64,000 bases of DNA from Saprospiraceae bacterium (GCA_016714785.1 JADKCC010000002.1:744001-808000), one strand, 5' to 3'. Shown: positions 30,626-40,350, counted from the stretch's first letter. The notes: generated by a model not told the origin, from the sequence alone. Numbers and translations are program-made.

Positions 30626-32254
30626 CTATTTTATTTCGCCATCTATCACAATGCGTTCAGCTCTATTGGCAAGTTCCCATAAGGTGTGAAATATCAATTT
30701 GCCCACATTAGCCATCTTTTCAAATTCAATTTTTTCAATATCATCGGTTGTTCGGTGATAATCTTCGTGTGTACCGTTAAAATAAAAAATAGCTGGCACT
30801 CCTTTTTTAGCAAAATTATAATGATCAGACCTAAAGTAATATTGATTAGGGTCTTTTTCATCATTGTATGTGTAGTCTAAAGTAAGTTGTGAATACTTTT
30901 GATTGACATTCTCATTAATCTGGTGAAGATCTGAACTTAATCTATCAGAACCAATCACATAGATATAATCAGGATTATCTTTATATTTTTCATCAATACG
31001 GCCTACCATATCCACATTTATGTTTGCCACAGTGTTTTCAAGTGGAAATAATGGGTTTTCTGCATAATATTGAGATCCCAAAAGTCCCTTCTCTTCTCCG
31101 CAAAACCATATAAAAACAATACTTCTCTCAGGTCTATTTCCTTCTAAAACGGCTTGTTGACAGGCTTGAGCCAACTCTAAAAGGGTACTAGTACCTGAAG
31201 CATTATCGTCAGCGCCATTGAATACTTCATCACCTCTTTTGCCTAAGTGATCATAATGAGCAGAAACAACAATATACTCATCTTTTTTTGACTTGCCTTC
31301 TATATAACCTACTACATTATTTCCTTCAAGCACTTTGACATCTTTTGCCATATTAATTACAAAATCTGTAGGTAATTTGACTGCAATAGGTTTGCCTTTT
31401 GCCAATTTTTTCCTTGCATCAATTATTTTTTTATCACTTTTTCCAATTATATCCTTTGCTATAGTTGAAGAAATATAAACATGATTTGCAGTAGGTAAAA
31501 CAATACTTTTTAAATTTCCTAATTGAAGGTTTGGAGATAAAAGATTTTTTCTATTGTTTTCAACCAATTTTTTTATGTCATCTTCTATTATTAATACTAA
31601 GGCAACGCCTTTTTCTTTTGCAATCTTAAGTTTTTTGTCTAAGTTTTTACTCCATTCTGATGTATCTGTAGTACCAGTAACATAAGATAAACCTTTTTTC
31701 TCATTCCACGGTTCGCCTTTATTTATCATAATGATTTTACCTTTAACATCTATTTTTTTATAGTCACTATACTTTACGTCGTCAATACCATATCCCAAAA
31801 ATATGACTTCTTTGTCCGTAATTATTTCCTTATTTTCATTAAGTTCAGGCAATGCAATGTAGTCCCACAATAATCGGTATCTATTACCAGATATATATAG
31901 ATCGGTATCTAACCATTTTGAAAAGGTAAAAGCCACTGGCTGTAAATACCCTTTTTGAGCATTTTGTGCGAATAATCCTAAGTTTCTGATATTCTTTGCC
32001 AAGTATTCCGCTGCCATTTGAATGCCTTTTTGGCCAGTTTCTCTTCCTTCTAAGGAGTCAGAAGCCAAAATTTTTAAATGATCTCTAAGGGTTGAAGCAG
32101 AAATACTAGACGCATATCTATATGACAAATCAGAACTTTCGGCTACTTTGGGTTTAGACTTGTCTGGATTAGTCACATTACTAGTGTATTGACTTAAACC
32201 GGCAACTACTGATATTAAAATAAAAAAAGCTGTTTTAGAAAATTTATGGAACAT
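30626..32254 (-). CDS. Exported zinc aminopeptidase, peptidase family M28 with PA-type insert
   Basis: 542 residues; N-terminal hydrophobic segment (FFILISVVAGLSQY) for export. The two-zinc site of M28 is complete: VSAHYDHLG (His), GADDNASG (bridging Asp), FCGEEKGLLGS (catalytic and ligand Glu), NVDMVGR (Asp) and THEDYHRTTD (His). A PA-like inserted region spans about residues 120-310. The enzyme should remove N-terminal amino acids from peptides in the periplasm or outside. It is apparently monocistronic, 85 bases downstream of rpiB on the same strand, with the shared terminator at 30561-30598. Confidence 0.88.
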   Translation of the reverse strand: MFHKFSKTAFFILISVVAGLSQYTSNVTNPDKSKPKVAESSDLSYRYASSISASTLRDHLKILASDSLEGRETGQKGIQMAAEYLAKNIRNLGLFAQNAQKGYLQPVAFTFSKWLDTDLYISGNRYRLLWDYIALPELNENKEIITDKEVIFLGYGIDDVKYSDYKKIDVKGKIIMINKGEPWNEKKGLSYVTGTTDTSEWSKNLDKKLKIAKEKGVALVLIIEDDIKKLVENNRKNLLSPNLQLGNLKSIVLPTANHVYISSTIAKDIIGKSDKKIIDARKKLAKGKPIAVKLPTDFVINMAKDVKVLEGNNVVGYIEGKSKKDEYIVVSAHYDHLGKRGDEVFNGADDNASGTSTLLELAQACQQAVLEGNRPERSIVFIWFCGEEKGLLGSQYYAENPLFPLENTVANINVDMVGRIDEKYKDNPDYIYVIGSDRLSSDLHQINENVNQKYSQLTLDYTYNDEKDPNQYYFRSDHYNFAKKGVPAIFYFNGTHEDYHRTTDDIEKIEFEKMANVGKLIFHTLWELANRAERIVIDGEIK

Positions 32255-32338
32255 AAGTATTTATATATTTATGAAATAACTGAAATTGAGTATTAACAGT
32301 TTAAAAAAAATTACCCTACTTTTAAAATTATAAAAACT

Positions 32339-32767
32339 TTAACAAGAAATTTTATCTACTCTGGATTGATGTCTGCCTCCTTCAAAAGTGCTCTCCAAAA
32401 AAGCATTTACTATTTTGGTAGTCATTTGTTTACTAACAAATCTTGCGGGAATACAAAGAATATTGGCATCATTGTGCTGCCTAGCTAAAGCTGCCAATTC
32501 AGGTGTCCAACATAAAGCAGCTCTTATATCTTTATGTTTATTGGCAGTGATACAAACACCATTACCGCTTCCACAAATTAATATTCCTAAGTCCGCATTT
32601 TTGTTTTCCAATGCTGAAGCTACGGGATGCGCATAATCAGGATAATCAACAGAGACACTAGACACAGGACCAAAATCCTGTATCTGATGACCATTTTTTA
32701 TTAACAATCTGATGATAAATGTTTTGTAATCAAAACCCGCATGATCTGAACCAATGGCTATATTCAT
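32339..32767 (-). CDS. rpiB: Ribose-5-phosphate isomerase B
   Basis: 142 residues, normal for RpiB. Interconverts ribose 5-phosphate and ribulose 5-phosphate. Motifs: IAIGSDHAGFDYK at the N-terminus, VDYPDYA, the active-site loop ILICGSGNGVCITANKH with the catalytic Cys, and ALCWTPELAALARQHNDANILCIPAR. It lies 12 bases after the DUF2723 gene and probably shares its transcript. Confidence 0.93.
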   Translation of the reverse strand: MNIAIGSDHAGFDYKTFIIRLLIKNGHQIQDFGPVSSVSVDYPDYAHPVASALENKNADLGILICGSGNGVCITANKHKDIRAALCWTPELAALARQHNDANILCIPARFVSKQMTTKIVNAFLESTFEGGRHQSRVDKISC

Positions 32768-32779
32768 ACTTGCCTTTTT

Positions 32780-35700
32780 TTAATTTAAACCTTCTAATTT
32801 GGCAAAAGCTCCAAGCATATCTGACATCTCCTTTTCGAATGCAGGATCTTCTACTTTTTTGGCAGTTTCTATTACATCTTGTGCTGCACTCATACGATAT
32901 TGATAATCTTGAGAGAAGCTGTCAAAAACTTTTTTATCTGTTTGAGATTCATAAAATTCCAAATACTGTTTAGTTTCTTGTGCAAGAATTTTGATATGCT
33001 TCTTGGCTGAATCAAAATCCTTTGAATTAACTAAAACATTTATAAAAGGCATAATCCCTGAATCATAAGGGAAATTCATATTAGGGAATGCTTCAAAATA
33101 TTTATTTGCCATTTCCGATGCTCTTTTCGGATCTTCTTTTCTATCAAACTCAATAGCTGCTCTTAGCATAACAAGTTTCATTGCTTGTACTTCTGCCATA
33201 TAACTCTTATCAACAAAAAGTTTCATTTTGTCAAAATTACCCCATTTCCATTTGGTCATGACATTAGTATAAACTTTCTCTTCATCTATATCACCAAAGC
33301 CATATATACTTGGTAATTGTGATTTAGCCCTTACTTTTGTAGGAGATATTCTCAAACCAAGGCCTTCCATTTCTACATAATCGTTTAAACCTAGTAGTTT
33401 GGATGGTTGGCAAGTGATGGCAAAATAAATTGGTCTTTCATAAAAATTTGAAGCAATGACATCCATGATTGCTAGATCATCTTTAAGTATATAAGAACTG
33501 TTTTCTGGAAACTTAATTTCCAATCTATCTACCCATTCAGATGTATCAATATTTGGTTGTAATCCTAATTTATTGTATTTTTCTCTATCTACAGGTATAT
33601 ACAGATTTCTGCTCGTCACAAATGTTTGCCCTTGCACAGTGTTTTTAGGGTCGCCTATGTTTCTTAAGCCTTCATAAACATTTAAAGGCTGGGTCATATC
33701 TTCTGATCTTGGGTTGAAGAAAAAGACTTGATTTCTATTTTTCCCTCGATAAGCTTCTTCAGATATTGTCAATTTTAATGGTGCTGAGTCATTGACTTTA
33801 TTTCTTAACTTATTGATATACCAATCTACAGCAATAAGGCTTAAATTGACCACTCGTACATCACGACGAATATTTTCAACTTCTTGCGCATACCAAAGTG
33901 GGTAAGTATCATTATCTCCATAAGTAAAGATAATGGCATTGGGGGCTACACTATTAAGGAAATTGGCAGCATAATCTCTAGATGCTTGATGGTGTTTACG
34001 GCTATGATCATCGAAGTTTTGAAATCCCATTATCACTGGTGCAGATAATACTAATAAGCCTGCAATGGCTGCTGGCGCAATCCCTGATATTTTGGAAGCT
34101 AAAAATTGGTAAATGGCCAATACACCCATACCTATCCATATACAGAAAGTCATAAATGATCCAACCAAAACATAATCCCTTTCTCTAGGCTCATTTGGTG
34201 GTTGATTGGAATAAATTATGATACCTATACCTGTGATGATAAATAGAACGAAAAGTGTAGTAAAATCTTTTCTCCTTCGTGAAAAATGAAATACTACGCC
34301 TAATAGTCCAAATATTAGTGGTAAGAAATAATACCTATTGGCTGATTCATCATTTTTCATACTATCTGGCAATTTGTCCATTTTGTAAAGCTTAGCTTCA
34401 TCAAAAGGAGTGACACCCGACATCCAGTTACCTTTACTAATATCCCAAGGAAAATATCCTTGCTCAGCAGTCTGACGGCCAACAAAATTCCACATAAAAT
34501 AACGGACATACATCCAGTTAATCTGGTAGTACAATAAGAACTGAAGATTATAACCCATAGTTGGCTTTCCTTTACTGTCTCCATTTAAAGCTTCTCGCCA
34601 CATCCTGTGCAAATCTGGTCTTCCTTGGTCAGTATGTCCAATACGTGGAAATAGTATTTTGTCTTTTTTGTCATATTCATACTCATATTTTTCATCAACT
34701 ATCTCATATTTATCTCCTACTCTTCCATATCTGTCTGTACGATTTACTTTTGATGGTTCAGCATCATAATGTGGACCAGAAATCAATGGCCTTTCACCAT
34801 ACTGCTCTCTATTTAGATATGGCAATAATCTCATTGCATCGCCAGGCACATTCATATTAATAGGTGTATCCGTATTTGCTCTGATCACTACTACACCTAT
34901 TGTAGAAAAAGCAACAGTAATAAGAATGGCAGATACAGCTGCTATTTGCAATAGTTGGTTTCCTTTGGAATGTGCATATTTAAGCATAAAATAAGCTAAC
35001 CCTGCTATGATAATAAAAGTAGGTATGATGCCTGAATGCACGGGTAAACCAAATGAATTTACAAATAGTAATTCCATATTCTTCCACAAAGTAGGAATAC
35101 CGACTATAACAAACTTCATAATGAAGATTATAGCCCCTACACCTAAAGCCATTGCAATAGCCGCACCCTTTAGTGTGTGTTCTTTATATTTTTTATAATA
35201 GACAAGTAAAGCAATAGCTGGCAGTGATAGGATACTAAGTAAGTGTACACCTACAGACATACCACTAACAAAAAGACTCAATACTAACCATCTATTAGCT
35301 TCTGATTCGTCTTCTATATAATAATATTTGGTAGCCGCCCAAAGAGTCATAACTGTAAACATAGTGGACATAGCATATACTTCGCCTTCGACAGCCGAAA
35401 ACCAAATTGAAGTACTAAAAGCAGTTGCCAATCCTGCAACCAATCCCGCAAATGATAATGCAATATTTTGAGGCATATCGGTTTCAATATTTCTGCCCAC
35501 TAATGCCAATTTACCAAACATAATAGTTGTCCAAGCTATCATCATTGCTGCTACAGACGTACTAATGGCAGACATCATATTGACAGCAAAAGCAATGTCT
35601 GCAGGATCATCAGAAAAAACGGTAGCTATCCATGCAAACATCCTTCCAATCAATACAAATAACCCAGCTCCAGGTGGGTGAACAACTTGTAATTTGTAAG

Positions 35701-35827
35701 CCCCTAATATGAACTCACCACAATCCCAAAGACTGCCTGTTCGCTCTACTGAATGATAAAATACAAATAAACTGATAGCAAAGACCAGTAATCCCGTAAT
35801 GTTTGAAAATTTCTTTAATGACTGCAT
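32780..35827 (-). CDS. DUF2723 integral membrane protein (protein O-mannosyltransferase-like)
   Basis: 1015 residues with about a dozen TM segments in the first 650 residues and a soluble helical C-terminal part. The N-terminal signature SLWDCGEFILGAYKLQVVHP followed by PGAGLFVLIGRMFAW contains the conserved acidic residue and His-Pro-Pro typical of GT-C-like glycosyltransferases. FSTSIWFSAVEGEVYAMS and NQPPNEPRERDYVLVGS are further family motifs. DUF2723 proteins are common in Bacteroidota and proposed to glycosylate proteins from lipid-linked sugars; the true substrate is not known here. The soluble tail carries TPR-like helices (from about residue 880). Transcribed from a promoter at 35907-35935 with rpiB behind it. 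Confidence 0.82.
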   Translation of the reverse strand: MQSLKKFSNITGLLVFAISLFVFYHSVERTGSLWDCGEFILGAYKLQVVHPPGAGLFVLIGRMFAWIATVFSDDPADIAFAVNMMSAISTSVAAMMIAWTTIMFGKLALVGRNIETDMPQNIALSFAGLVAGLATAFSTSIWFSAVEGEVYAMSTMFTVMTLWAATKYYYIEDESEANRWLVLSLFVSGMSVGVHLLSILSLPAIALLVYYKKYKEHTLKGAAIAMALGVGAIIFIMKFVIVGIPTLWKNMELLFVNSFGLPVHSGIIPTFIIIAGLAYFMLKYAHSKGNQLLQIAAVSAILITVAFSTIGVVVIRANTDTPINMNVPGDAMRLLPYLNREQYGERPLISGPHYDAEPSKVNRTDRYGRVGDKYEIVDEKYEYEYDKKDKILFPRIGHTDQGRPDLHRMWREALNGDSKGKPTMGYNLQFLLYYQINWMYVRYFMWNFVGRQTAEQGYFPWDISKGNWMSGVTPFDEAKLYKMDKLPDSMKNDESANRYYFLPLIFGLLGVVFHFSRRRKDFTTLFVLFIITGIGIIIYSNQPPNEPRERDYVLVGSFMTFCIWIGMGVLAIYQFLASKISGIAPAAIAGLLVLSAPVIMGFQNFDDHSRKHHQASRDYAANFLNSVAPNAIIFTYGDNDTYPLWYAQEVENIRRDVRVVNLSLIAVDWYINKLRNKVNDSAPLKLTISEEAYRGKNRNQVFFFNPRSEDMTQPLNVYEGLRNIGDPKNTVQGQTFVTSRNLYIPVDREKYNKLGLQPNIDTSEWVDRLEIKFPENSSYILKDDLAIMDVIASNFYERPIYFAITCQPSKLLGLNDYVEMEGLGLRISPTKVRAKSQLPSIYGFGDIDEEKVYTNVMTKWKWGNFDKMKLFVDKSYMAEVQAMKLVMLRAAIEFDRKEDPKRASEMANKYFEAFPNMNFPYDSGIMPFINVLVNSKDFDSAKKHIKILAQETKQYLEFYESQTDKKVFDSFSQDYQYRMSAAQDVIETAKKVEDPAFEKEMSDMLGAFAKLEGLN

Positions 35828-35906
35828 ATAGTGTTATTACTATTAATTCTGAAATTGCTTAATAATCTTTTAAAGTTGATCTATTAACATGAATAAAATA
35901 AAGTGA

Positions 35907-35935
35907 CAAAAGTAATAAAAATTACTTTAAAACAA
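35907..35935 (-). promoter_or_regulatory. -33/-7 promoter (minus strand) for the DUF2723-rpiB operon
   Basis: On the minus strand TACTTTTG (35914 to 35907) is preceded by TTG at 35935-35933, an 18-base gap. The leader to the ATG at 35827 is about 70 bases. Confidence 0.55.
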
Positions 35936-36073
35936 GCAATAATGTGAGGCTGCTGACAATATATCACAATTTTACTTAAATTATTTTGTTAAAAAAAAAC
36001 TTCAAAACGCAAACTTTTATTGTGAAAACAGGGATAATAAGCTATTTTATCATCAGCTTTCTAAGATAAAATG

Positions 36074-36081
36074 TATCTTTG
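36074..36081 (+). promoter_or_regulatory. -7 box (TATCTTTG) upstream of the small membrane protein gene
   Basis: TATCTTTG fits TAnnTTTG, 30 bases before ATG 36112. Confidence 0.5.
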
Positions 36082-36111
36082 CATTGTAAATTTTAATGAT
36101 AATTCAAAATC

Positions 36112-36273
36112 ATGATCAAATACTTGTTGCTTTCTCTGATTGGATATTATATTTTCGTTAATTATCTTTCACCCATGATTGAAGGAAAAAGAAATGAGAC
36201 AACTTCAGACAATCAACAACAAAAACAAAACAATCATGAAGATGAATATGTTGATTATGAAGAAGTTGATTAA
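36112..36273 (+). CDS. 53-residue membrane protein, DUF4834-like
   Basis: Short gene with its own promoter box. The protein has one N-terminal TM helix (YLLLSLIGYYIFVNYLSPMI) and then an acidic, Gln/Asn-rich cytosolic tail ending DYEEVD. This layout matches the small DUF4834 proteins of Bacteroidota, whose function is unknown. It precedes the pseudouridine synthase gene by 21 bases, suggesting a two-gene transcript. Confidence 0.65.
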   Translation: MIKYLLLSLIGYYIFVNYLSPMIEGKRNETTSDNQQQKQNNHEDEYVDYEEVD

Positions 36274-36294
36274 TAAATAGAAGAAATAATAATC

Positions 36295-37005
36295 GTGGAT
36301 ATATCACTACTTAATAATTTTGTGGGTAAGACATCTTTTGAATCAAATTATGAAATAATTGATGAAACAGAAGATTTTATAGTCATTCTTAAGAAAAATG
36401 GGATTGCCGTTCAGGTCACAGACAAAGATGTGGATGATTTGGAAACAGTTCTTAGTTCTAGGTATAAAGAAAAGGTGCATGTTCTTAATCGTATAGATCA
36501 ACCAGTAACAGGATTGGTCATCTTTGGCAAAAATAAAAATTTTGCAGCTCATTTTACTGAAATGCTCAAAGAGAGGACAGTCAAAAAAACCTATTTGGCA
36601 CTCGTCGCAGGACAACCAAATTCTGAACCAACTGAATTAAGGCATTATCTCAAAAAACTCCACAACAGAGCAATGACTGCTGATGAAAAAGTGGACGATT
36701 TTTTCAAGGAAGCTGTGTTAGTTTACGCGCTTTTGCAATCATTTGACAATTACCATTTACTTAAAATTGATCTTAAGACAGGTAGGTTTCATCAGATTAG
36801 AGCACAATTGGCCACTATGGAAATGCCCATCAAAGGCGACTTAAAATATGGCTCCAGAAGGCCAAATCTTGACAGAAGTATAGGTCTATTGTCTTATAAA
36901 TTGGAATTTACACATCCATTTACAGGGAAAATTCATATATATAAGGCTCCCTTGCCTACCAATGATGTATTATGGTCTTTAGTAGATACCAACCTTATAG
37001 ACTAG
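36295..37005 (+). CDS. RluA-family RNA pseudouridine synthase
   Basis: 236 residues with a GTG start at 36295; the region just before has no ATG in frame. The catalytic motif appears as VHVLNRIDQPVTGLVIFGKN, with the nucleophile Asp in the NRID box (usually HRLD). Other family blocks: KKTYLALVAG and the C-terminal TGRFHQIRAQLATMEMPIKGD, followed by KYGSRRP. No S4 RNA-binding domain precedes it, so it is a short form of the RluA/RluC/RluD superfamily; the target RNA is unknown. No separate promoter is seen, so it likely shares the transcript with the DUF4834-like gene. Confidence 0.85.
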   Translation: MDISLLNNFVGKTSFESNYEIIDETEDFIVILKKNGIAVQVTDKDVDDLETVLSSRYKEKVHVLNRIDQPVTGLVIFGKNKNFAAHFTEMLKERTVKKTYLALVAGQPNSEPTELRHYLKKLHNRAMTADEKVDDFFKEAVLVYALLQSFDNYHLLKIDLKTGRFHQIRAQLATMEMPIKGDLKYGSRRPNLDRSIGLLSYKLEFTHPFTGKIHIYKAPLPTNDVLWSLVDTNLID

Positions 37006-37019
37006 TCCCAATTTTTACA

Positions 37020-37027
37020 TACCTTTG
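37020..37027 (+). promoter_or_regulatory. -7 box (TACCTTTG) of thiL
   Basis: TACCTTTG ends 15 bases before ATG 37043 and overlaps the TTG at 37025, which rules out that upstream codon as the start. Confidence 0.55.
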
Positions 37028-37042
37028 CATAAAATACATATT

Positions 37043-38089
37043 ATGAGTAATAATACCTTTACATCATTCACAGATGTAAGTACTCTTGGCGAGTTCGGCC
37101 TTATCGAAGCATTGACCAAAGACAATCCATCCAAACATTTATCTACCATCAAAGGTATTGGTGATGATGCGGCTGTTATAAAGAATGAAGAGGAAGTAAC
37201 TGTCATTTCTACTGATATGTTGGTAGAAGGCATCCATTTTGATCTTATGTACACACCACTGAAGCATTTAGGATATAAAGCTGTGGTTGTCAATCTCTCG
37301 GATATATTTGCGATGAACGCAGTACCAACACAGATTACAGTATCCATTGCGATATCAAATAAATATTCATTAGAAGCACTAAAAGAGTTCTATGATGGAA
37401 TATATACCGCCTGTAAATTTTACAATGTTGACTTGATTGGTGGTGACACAACGTCTTCTCCTAAAGGGATGGTCATCAGCATCACTGCTATTGGGCAGGC
37501 GAAAAAAGACAAAATAGTTTACAGGAATGGGGCAAAAAAAGGTGATATCCTATGTGTTACGGGTGATCTTGGTGCATCGTACCTAGGGTTACAGATTTTG
37601 GAGCGTGAAAAACAAGTGTATTTGGCCCATCCAGGTGTTCAACCTGAGCTAGAAAATAGCCAATATCTTATAGAGAGACAACTCAAACCTGAAGCACAGA
37701 TGGGTGCGATTGCTTATTTTGCAAAAGAGGGAGTCGTGCCAACTGCGATGATAGACGTGTCTGATGGATTAGCTAGTGAATTGATTCATATTTGCACGCA
37801 ATCAGGTACAGGGGCATTTATAGAAGAGGGAAAAGTACCTATTCATCCCGACTCCGAAAGGACTGCTTTGGAATTCAAATTAGATCCCATTACTTGTGCC
37901 CTTCATGGAGGAGAAGATTATGAGTTGCTCTTCACCATAGACGAAAAAGATTTAGAAAAAATAAGATTTATGCCTGAAGTATTTATCATTGGTGAAATAA
38001 CTGACGCTGCTGATGGTATAAAACTGCACACTACTGGTGGTAATATGCATGATATCACTGCACAAGGCTGGAATCATTTTAGGGAATAA
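37043..38089 (+). CDS. thiL: Thiamine-monophosphate kinase
   Basis: Phosphorylates thiamine monophosphate to thiamine pyrophosphate. 348 residues. PurM/AIR-synthase-fold motifs: GEFGLIEALT, KGIGDDAAVI (metal-binding Asp pair), ISTDMLVEGIHFDL, VNLSDIFAMNAVP, DLIGGDTTSSP, CVTGDLGASYLGLQ, MIDVSDGLASELIHI and HGGEDYELLFTI. The order and spacing are those of ThiL. ATG 37043 is preferred because the earlier in-frame TTG lies within the -7 promoter box. Followed by the DUF1801 gene after 18 bases. Confidence 0.93.
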   Translation: MSNNTFTSFTDVSTLGEFGLIEALTKDNPSKHLSTIKGIGDDAAVIKNEEEVTVISTDMLVEGIHFDLMYTPLKHLGYKAVVVNLSDIFAMNAVPTQITVSIAISNKYSLEALKEFYDGIYTACKFYNVDLIGGDTTSSPKGMVISITAIGQAKKDKIVYRNGAKKGDILCVTGDLGASYLGLQILEREKQVYLAHPGVQPELENSQYLIERQLKPEAQMGAIAYFAKEGVVPTAMIDVSDGLASELIHICTQSGTGAFIEEGKVPIHPDSERTALEFKLDPITCALHGGEDYELLFTIDEKDLEKIRFMPEVFIIGEITDAADGIKLHTTGGNMHDITAQGWNHFRE

Positions 38090-38107
38090 AAGAGACAAAT
38101 TAAATAT

Positions 38108-38476
38108 ATGCGAGGTAAAATTTTTCAAGATTTCAATGATTATCTACAGGATTTCCCTGGTGAAGTAGGAGAGATACTAAAAAAAATTCATCATACAATA
38201 GCAGAAACAGCAACGGAAGCAGTGCCTTGTATTGCATATAATATGCCAGCATTCAAATTGCACAAAAAACCATTGGTATATTTTGCCGCTTTTAAAAATC
38301 ACATAGGATTTTATGCCCTGCCGTCTGGAAATGTAGCCTTTCAAAAGGAACTCCTAAAATATAAAACTGGAAAAGGATCAATACAATTTCCTTTAGACAG
38401 TGAAATTCCCTATGATCTTATTAAACAAATTACTGAGTTTAGAATCTATGAAGTAAACGATGCCGTCAAAAAATAA
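38108..38476 (+). CDS. DUF1801 (YdhG/YjhX-type) protein
   Basis: 122 residues. Pattern of the DUF1801 fold: FQDFNDYLQDFPGEVGEILK, IAETATEAVPCIAYNMPAF, KPLVYFAAFKNHIGFYALPSG, FQKELLKYKTGKGSIQFPLD and IPYDLIKQITEFRI. The family is small, cytosolic and of unknown biochemical role. It is close behind thiL (18 bases), so it is likely co-transcribed; it converges on prfA with a 9-base gap. Confidence 0.85.
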   Translation: MRGKIFQDFNDYLQDFPGEVGEILKKIHHTIAETATEAVPCIAYNMPAFKLHKKPLVYFAAFKNHIGFYALPSGNVAFQKELLKYKTGKGSIQFPLDSEIPYDLIKQITEFRIYEVNDAVKK

Positions 38477-38485
38477 AACTTAGAT

Positions 38486-39553
38486 TCATTCATCATTACC
38501 CTTCATCTTTTCTGCATTTTCTTCCCTTTGCAAAGATGTTATGACTTCTTCCAAATCGCCTTCTACGATGCGATCTAAATTATAAAGAGTCAAATTTATA
38601 CGGTGATCTGTCACTCGATTTTGTGGATAATTATAAGTGCGTATTTTATCAGAGCGATCACCAGACCCAACCAACGATTTTCTTTTATCTTTTTGTTCGA
38701 TATAAGATTTTTCTCTAGCGGCTTCCTGTATTTTGACAAATAAACGTTGTAAGGCTATTTCTCTGTTTTTATGTTGAGATCTAGAGTCAGTACTTTCGGC
38801 TACAATACCTGTCGGGATATGCGTAAATCTAACTCCAGATTCTGTTTTATTGACATGCTGACCTCCTGCGCCTTGTGCTCTAAATGTATCAGTCTTGAGA
38901 TCATCTTTGCGAATGTCTATTTCTTCTTCTTCAAATTTTGGCATCACCACAACTGTAGCCGCTGACGTATGTACTCTACCTTGGGATTCAGTTTTGGGTA
39001 CTCTTTGGACACGATGTGCGCCAGACTCGAATTTGAGTTTTCCATAGACATCTGCACCATATATTTCCATCACTATCTTATTGTAACCACCAACCGATCC
39101 AGGATTTTCATCCAATACTTCCATTTTCCACCCTTGGGTTTCGAAATACTTTGTGTACATTCGGAATAGATCGCCTGCAAAAATACTAGCTTCGTCACCA
39201 CCTGTGCCAGATCGAATTTCAAATATCACATCTTTACTATCCTCAGGGTCTTTGGGGATGAGCAGATATTTTATTTTTTCATCAAGTTCATTAAGCTTGG
39301 GTTGAAGTATTTCGAGCTCCATTTCTGCCATTTCCTTCATTTCGGGATCAATATCTTGAAGCATTTGCTTTGCACTATCTATATTAGCAGCTGTAATTTT
39401 GTAATCTTTGAATGTCTCCACAATTTCGCTAAGGTCTTTATACTCCTTATTGATTTTGGCAAACTGCTTCATATCTGCCAAAACATCAGGGTCCGACAGT
39501 TTTTCTTCTAGATAATAATATCTATCCTGTATTGCTTCGAGTTTGTCTAGCAT
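38486..39553 (-). CDS. prfA: Peptide chain release factor 1
   Basis: 355 residues. Recognises UAA and UAG stop codons and releases the peptide. The GGQ catalytic loop is in FRAQGAGGQHVNKTESGVR. The codon-recognition motif is the RF1-type PxT in HRVQRVPKTESQGRVHTSA rather than the SPF of RF2. RSGTGGDEASIFAGDL and the C-terminal NLTLYNLDRIVEG also fit. The -7-like box TACTTTTG on the minus strand (39575-39582) is 21 bases upstream of the ATG. Confidence 0.95.
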   Translation of the reverse strand: MLDKLEAIQDRYYYLEEKLSDPDVLADMKQFAKINKEYKDLSEIVETFKDYKITAANIDSAKQMLQDIDPEMKEMAEMELEILQPKLNELDEKIKYLLIPKDPEDSKDVIFEIRSGTGGDEASIFAGDLFRMYTKYFETQGWKMEVLDENPGSVGGYNKIVMEIYGADVYGKLKFESGAHRVQRVPKTESQGRVHTSAATVVVMPKFEEEEIDIRKDDLKTDTFRAQGAGGQHVNKTESGVRFTHIPTGIVAESTDSRSQHKNREIALQRLFVKIQEAAREKSYIEQKDKRKSLVGSGDRSDKIRTYNYPQNRVTDHRINLTLYNLDRIVEGDLEEVITSLQREENAEKMKGNDE

Positions 39554-39574
39554 ACTTTATTTTAAAATTTGACG

Positions 39575-39582
39575 CAAAAGTA
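39575..39582 (-). promoter_or_regulatory. -7 box (TACTTTTG, minus strand) of prfA
   Basis: The plus-strand CAAAAGTA reads TACTTTTG on the minus strand, 21 bases before the prfA ATG. No clear -33 box. Confidence 0.45.
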
Positions 39583-39603
39583 AGGAAAATAAACGGACAT
39601 TTG

Positions 39604-40338
39604 TTATAATGCTTCCAGCCAAAAGTTATTCACTCCATTACCTTGGATAAGTGCTACTGTTTGTAAATTGAGTAATTCCAATAGTGCTATAAAAGTAACA
39701 ATAGCATGGATTCTATTTTCTAATTGCAAAAATATCTCTTCGAATTTTACTTTTTTACCTTTGGGAAGCGTACTGAAAATATAATTTTGTTGATCTTCTA
39801 TGGTATATTCGAATTTGACGATTTGATGTTTGGGTCTGTTTTGTTCATCTTCATACCGTCTCATCAATTGTTGGAAAGTTTGCAGTATTTTGTAAAGATT
39901 TAGAGATTCTAACTCTATATCTACCAGTGCTTTTTCTGCAATTTGCTTCAATTCGGATGATACATTTCCACGAGTATGTCTAAAATGTCTATTGTCCTCC
40001 AATGCGCTCATCTCGTCAATAATAGACTTATATTTTCTATATTCTATTAGTTTTTGTGCCAATTCTTCCCTTGGATCTATTTCATTACCTTCTTCATCTA
40101 TTTCTTTGCGAGGAATAAGCATTTTTGCTTTGATTCGCATGAGCGTAGCTGCTACCAAAATAAACTCACTTGCTACATCAATATCGAGTGCTTCTAACTG
40201 GCGTATATAATCCAAAAAATCATTAGTAATCTGAGCAATTGGAATATCATTAATGTCCAACTCATCCCTTTCTATAAAAAAAAGAAGTAGATCAAACGGA
40301 CCTTCAAAATGTTGTGTCTTAATAGTATATGACTCCAT
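39604..40338 (-). CDS. scpA: Segregation and condensation protein A
   Basis: 244 residues. Kleisin subunit that bridges SMC heads in the chromosome-condensing complex. N-terminal FEGPFDLLLFFIERDELDIN and DIPIAQITNDFLDYIRQLEA are the family opening; ASEFILVAATLMRIKAKMLIP is the SMC-neck-binding helix; the C-terminal winged helix ends with TFIALLELLNLQTVALIQG. scpB is not in view. The start is set by ATG 40338, only 4 bases after a TATCTTTG box, giving a near-leaderless mRNA. Confidence 0.93.
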   Translation of the reverse strand: MESYTIKTQHFEGPFDLLLFFIERDELDINDIPIAQITNDFLDYIRQLEALDIDVASEFILVAATLMRIKAKMLIPRKEIDEEGNEIDPREELAQKLIEYRKYKSIIDEMSALEDNRHFRHTRGNVSSELKQIAEKALVDIELESLNLYKILQTFQQLMRRYEDEQNRPKHQIVKFEYTIEDQQNYIFSTLPKGKKVKFEEIFLQLENRIHAIVTFIALLELLNLQTVALIQGNGVNNFWLEAL

Positions 40339-40342
40339 GCGG

Positions 40343-40350
40343 CAAAGATA
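40343..40350 (-). promoter_or_regulatory. -7 box (TATCTTTG, minus strand) of scpA
   Basis: CAAAGATA on the plus strand; the box ends 4 bases before the scpA ATG, the same geometry as at the ATPase gene (6237-6249). Confidence 0.5.
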
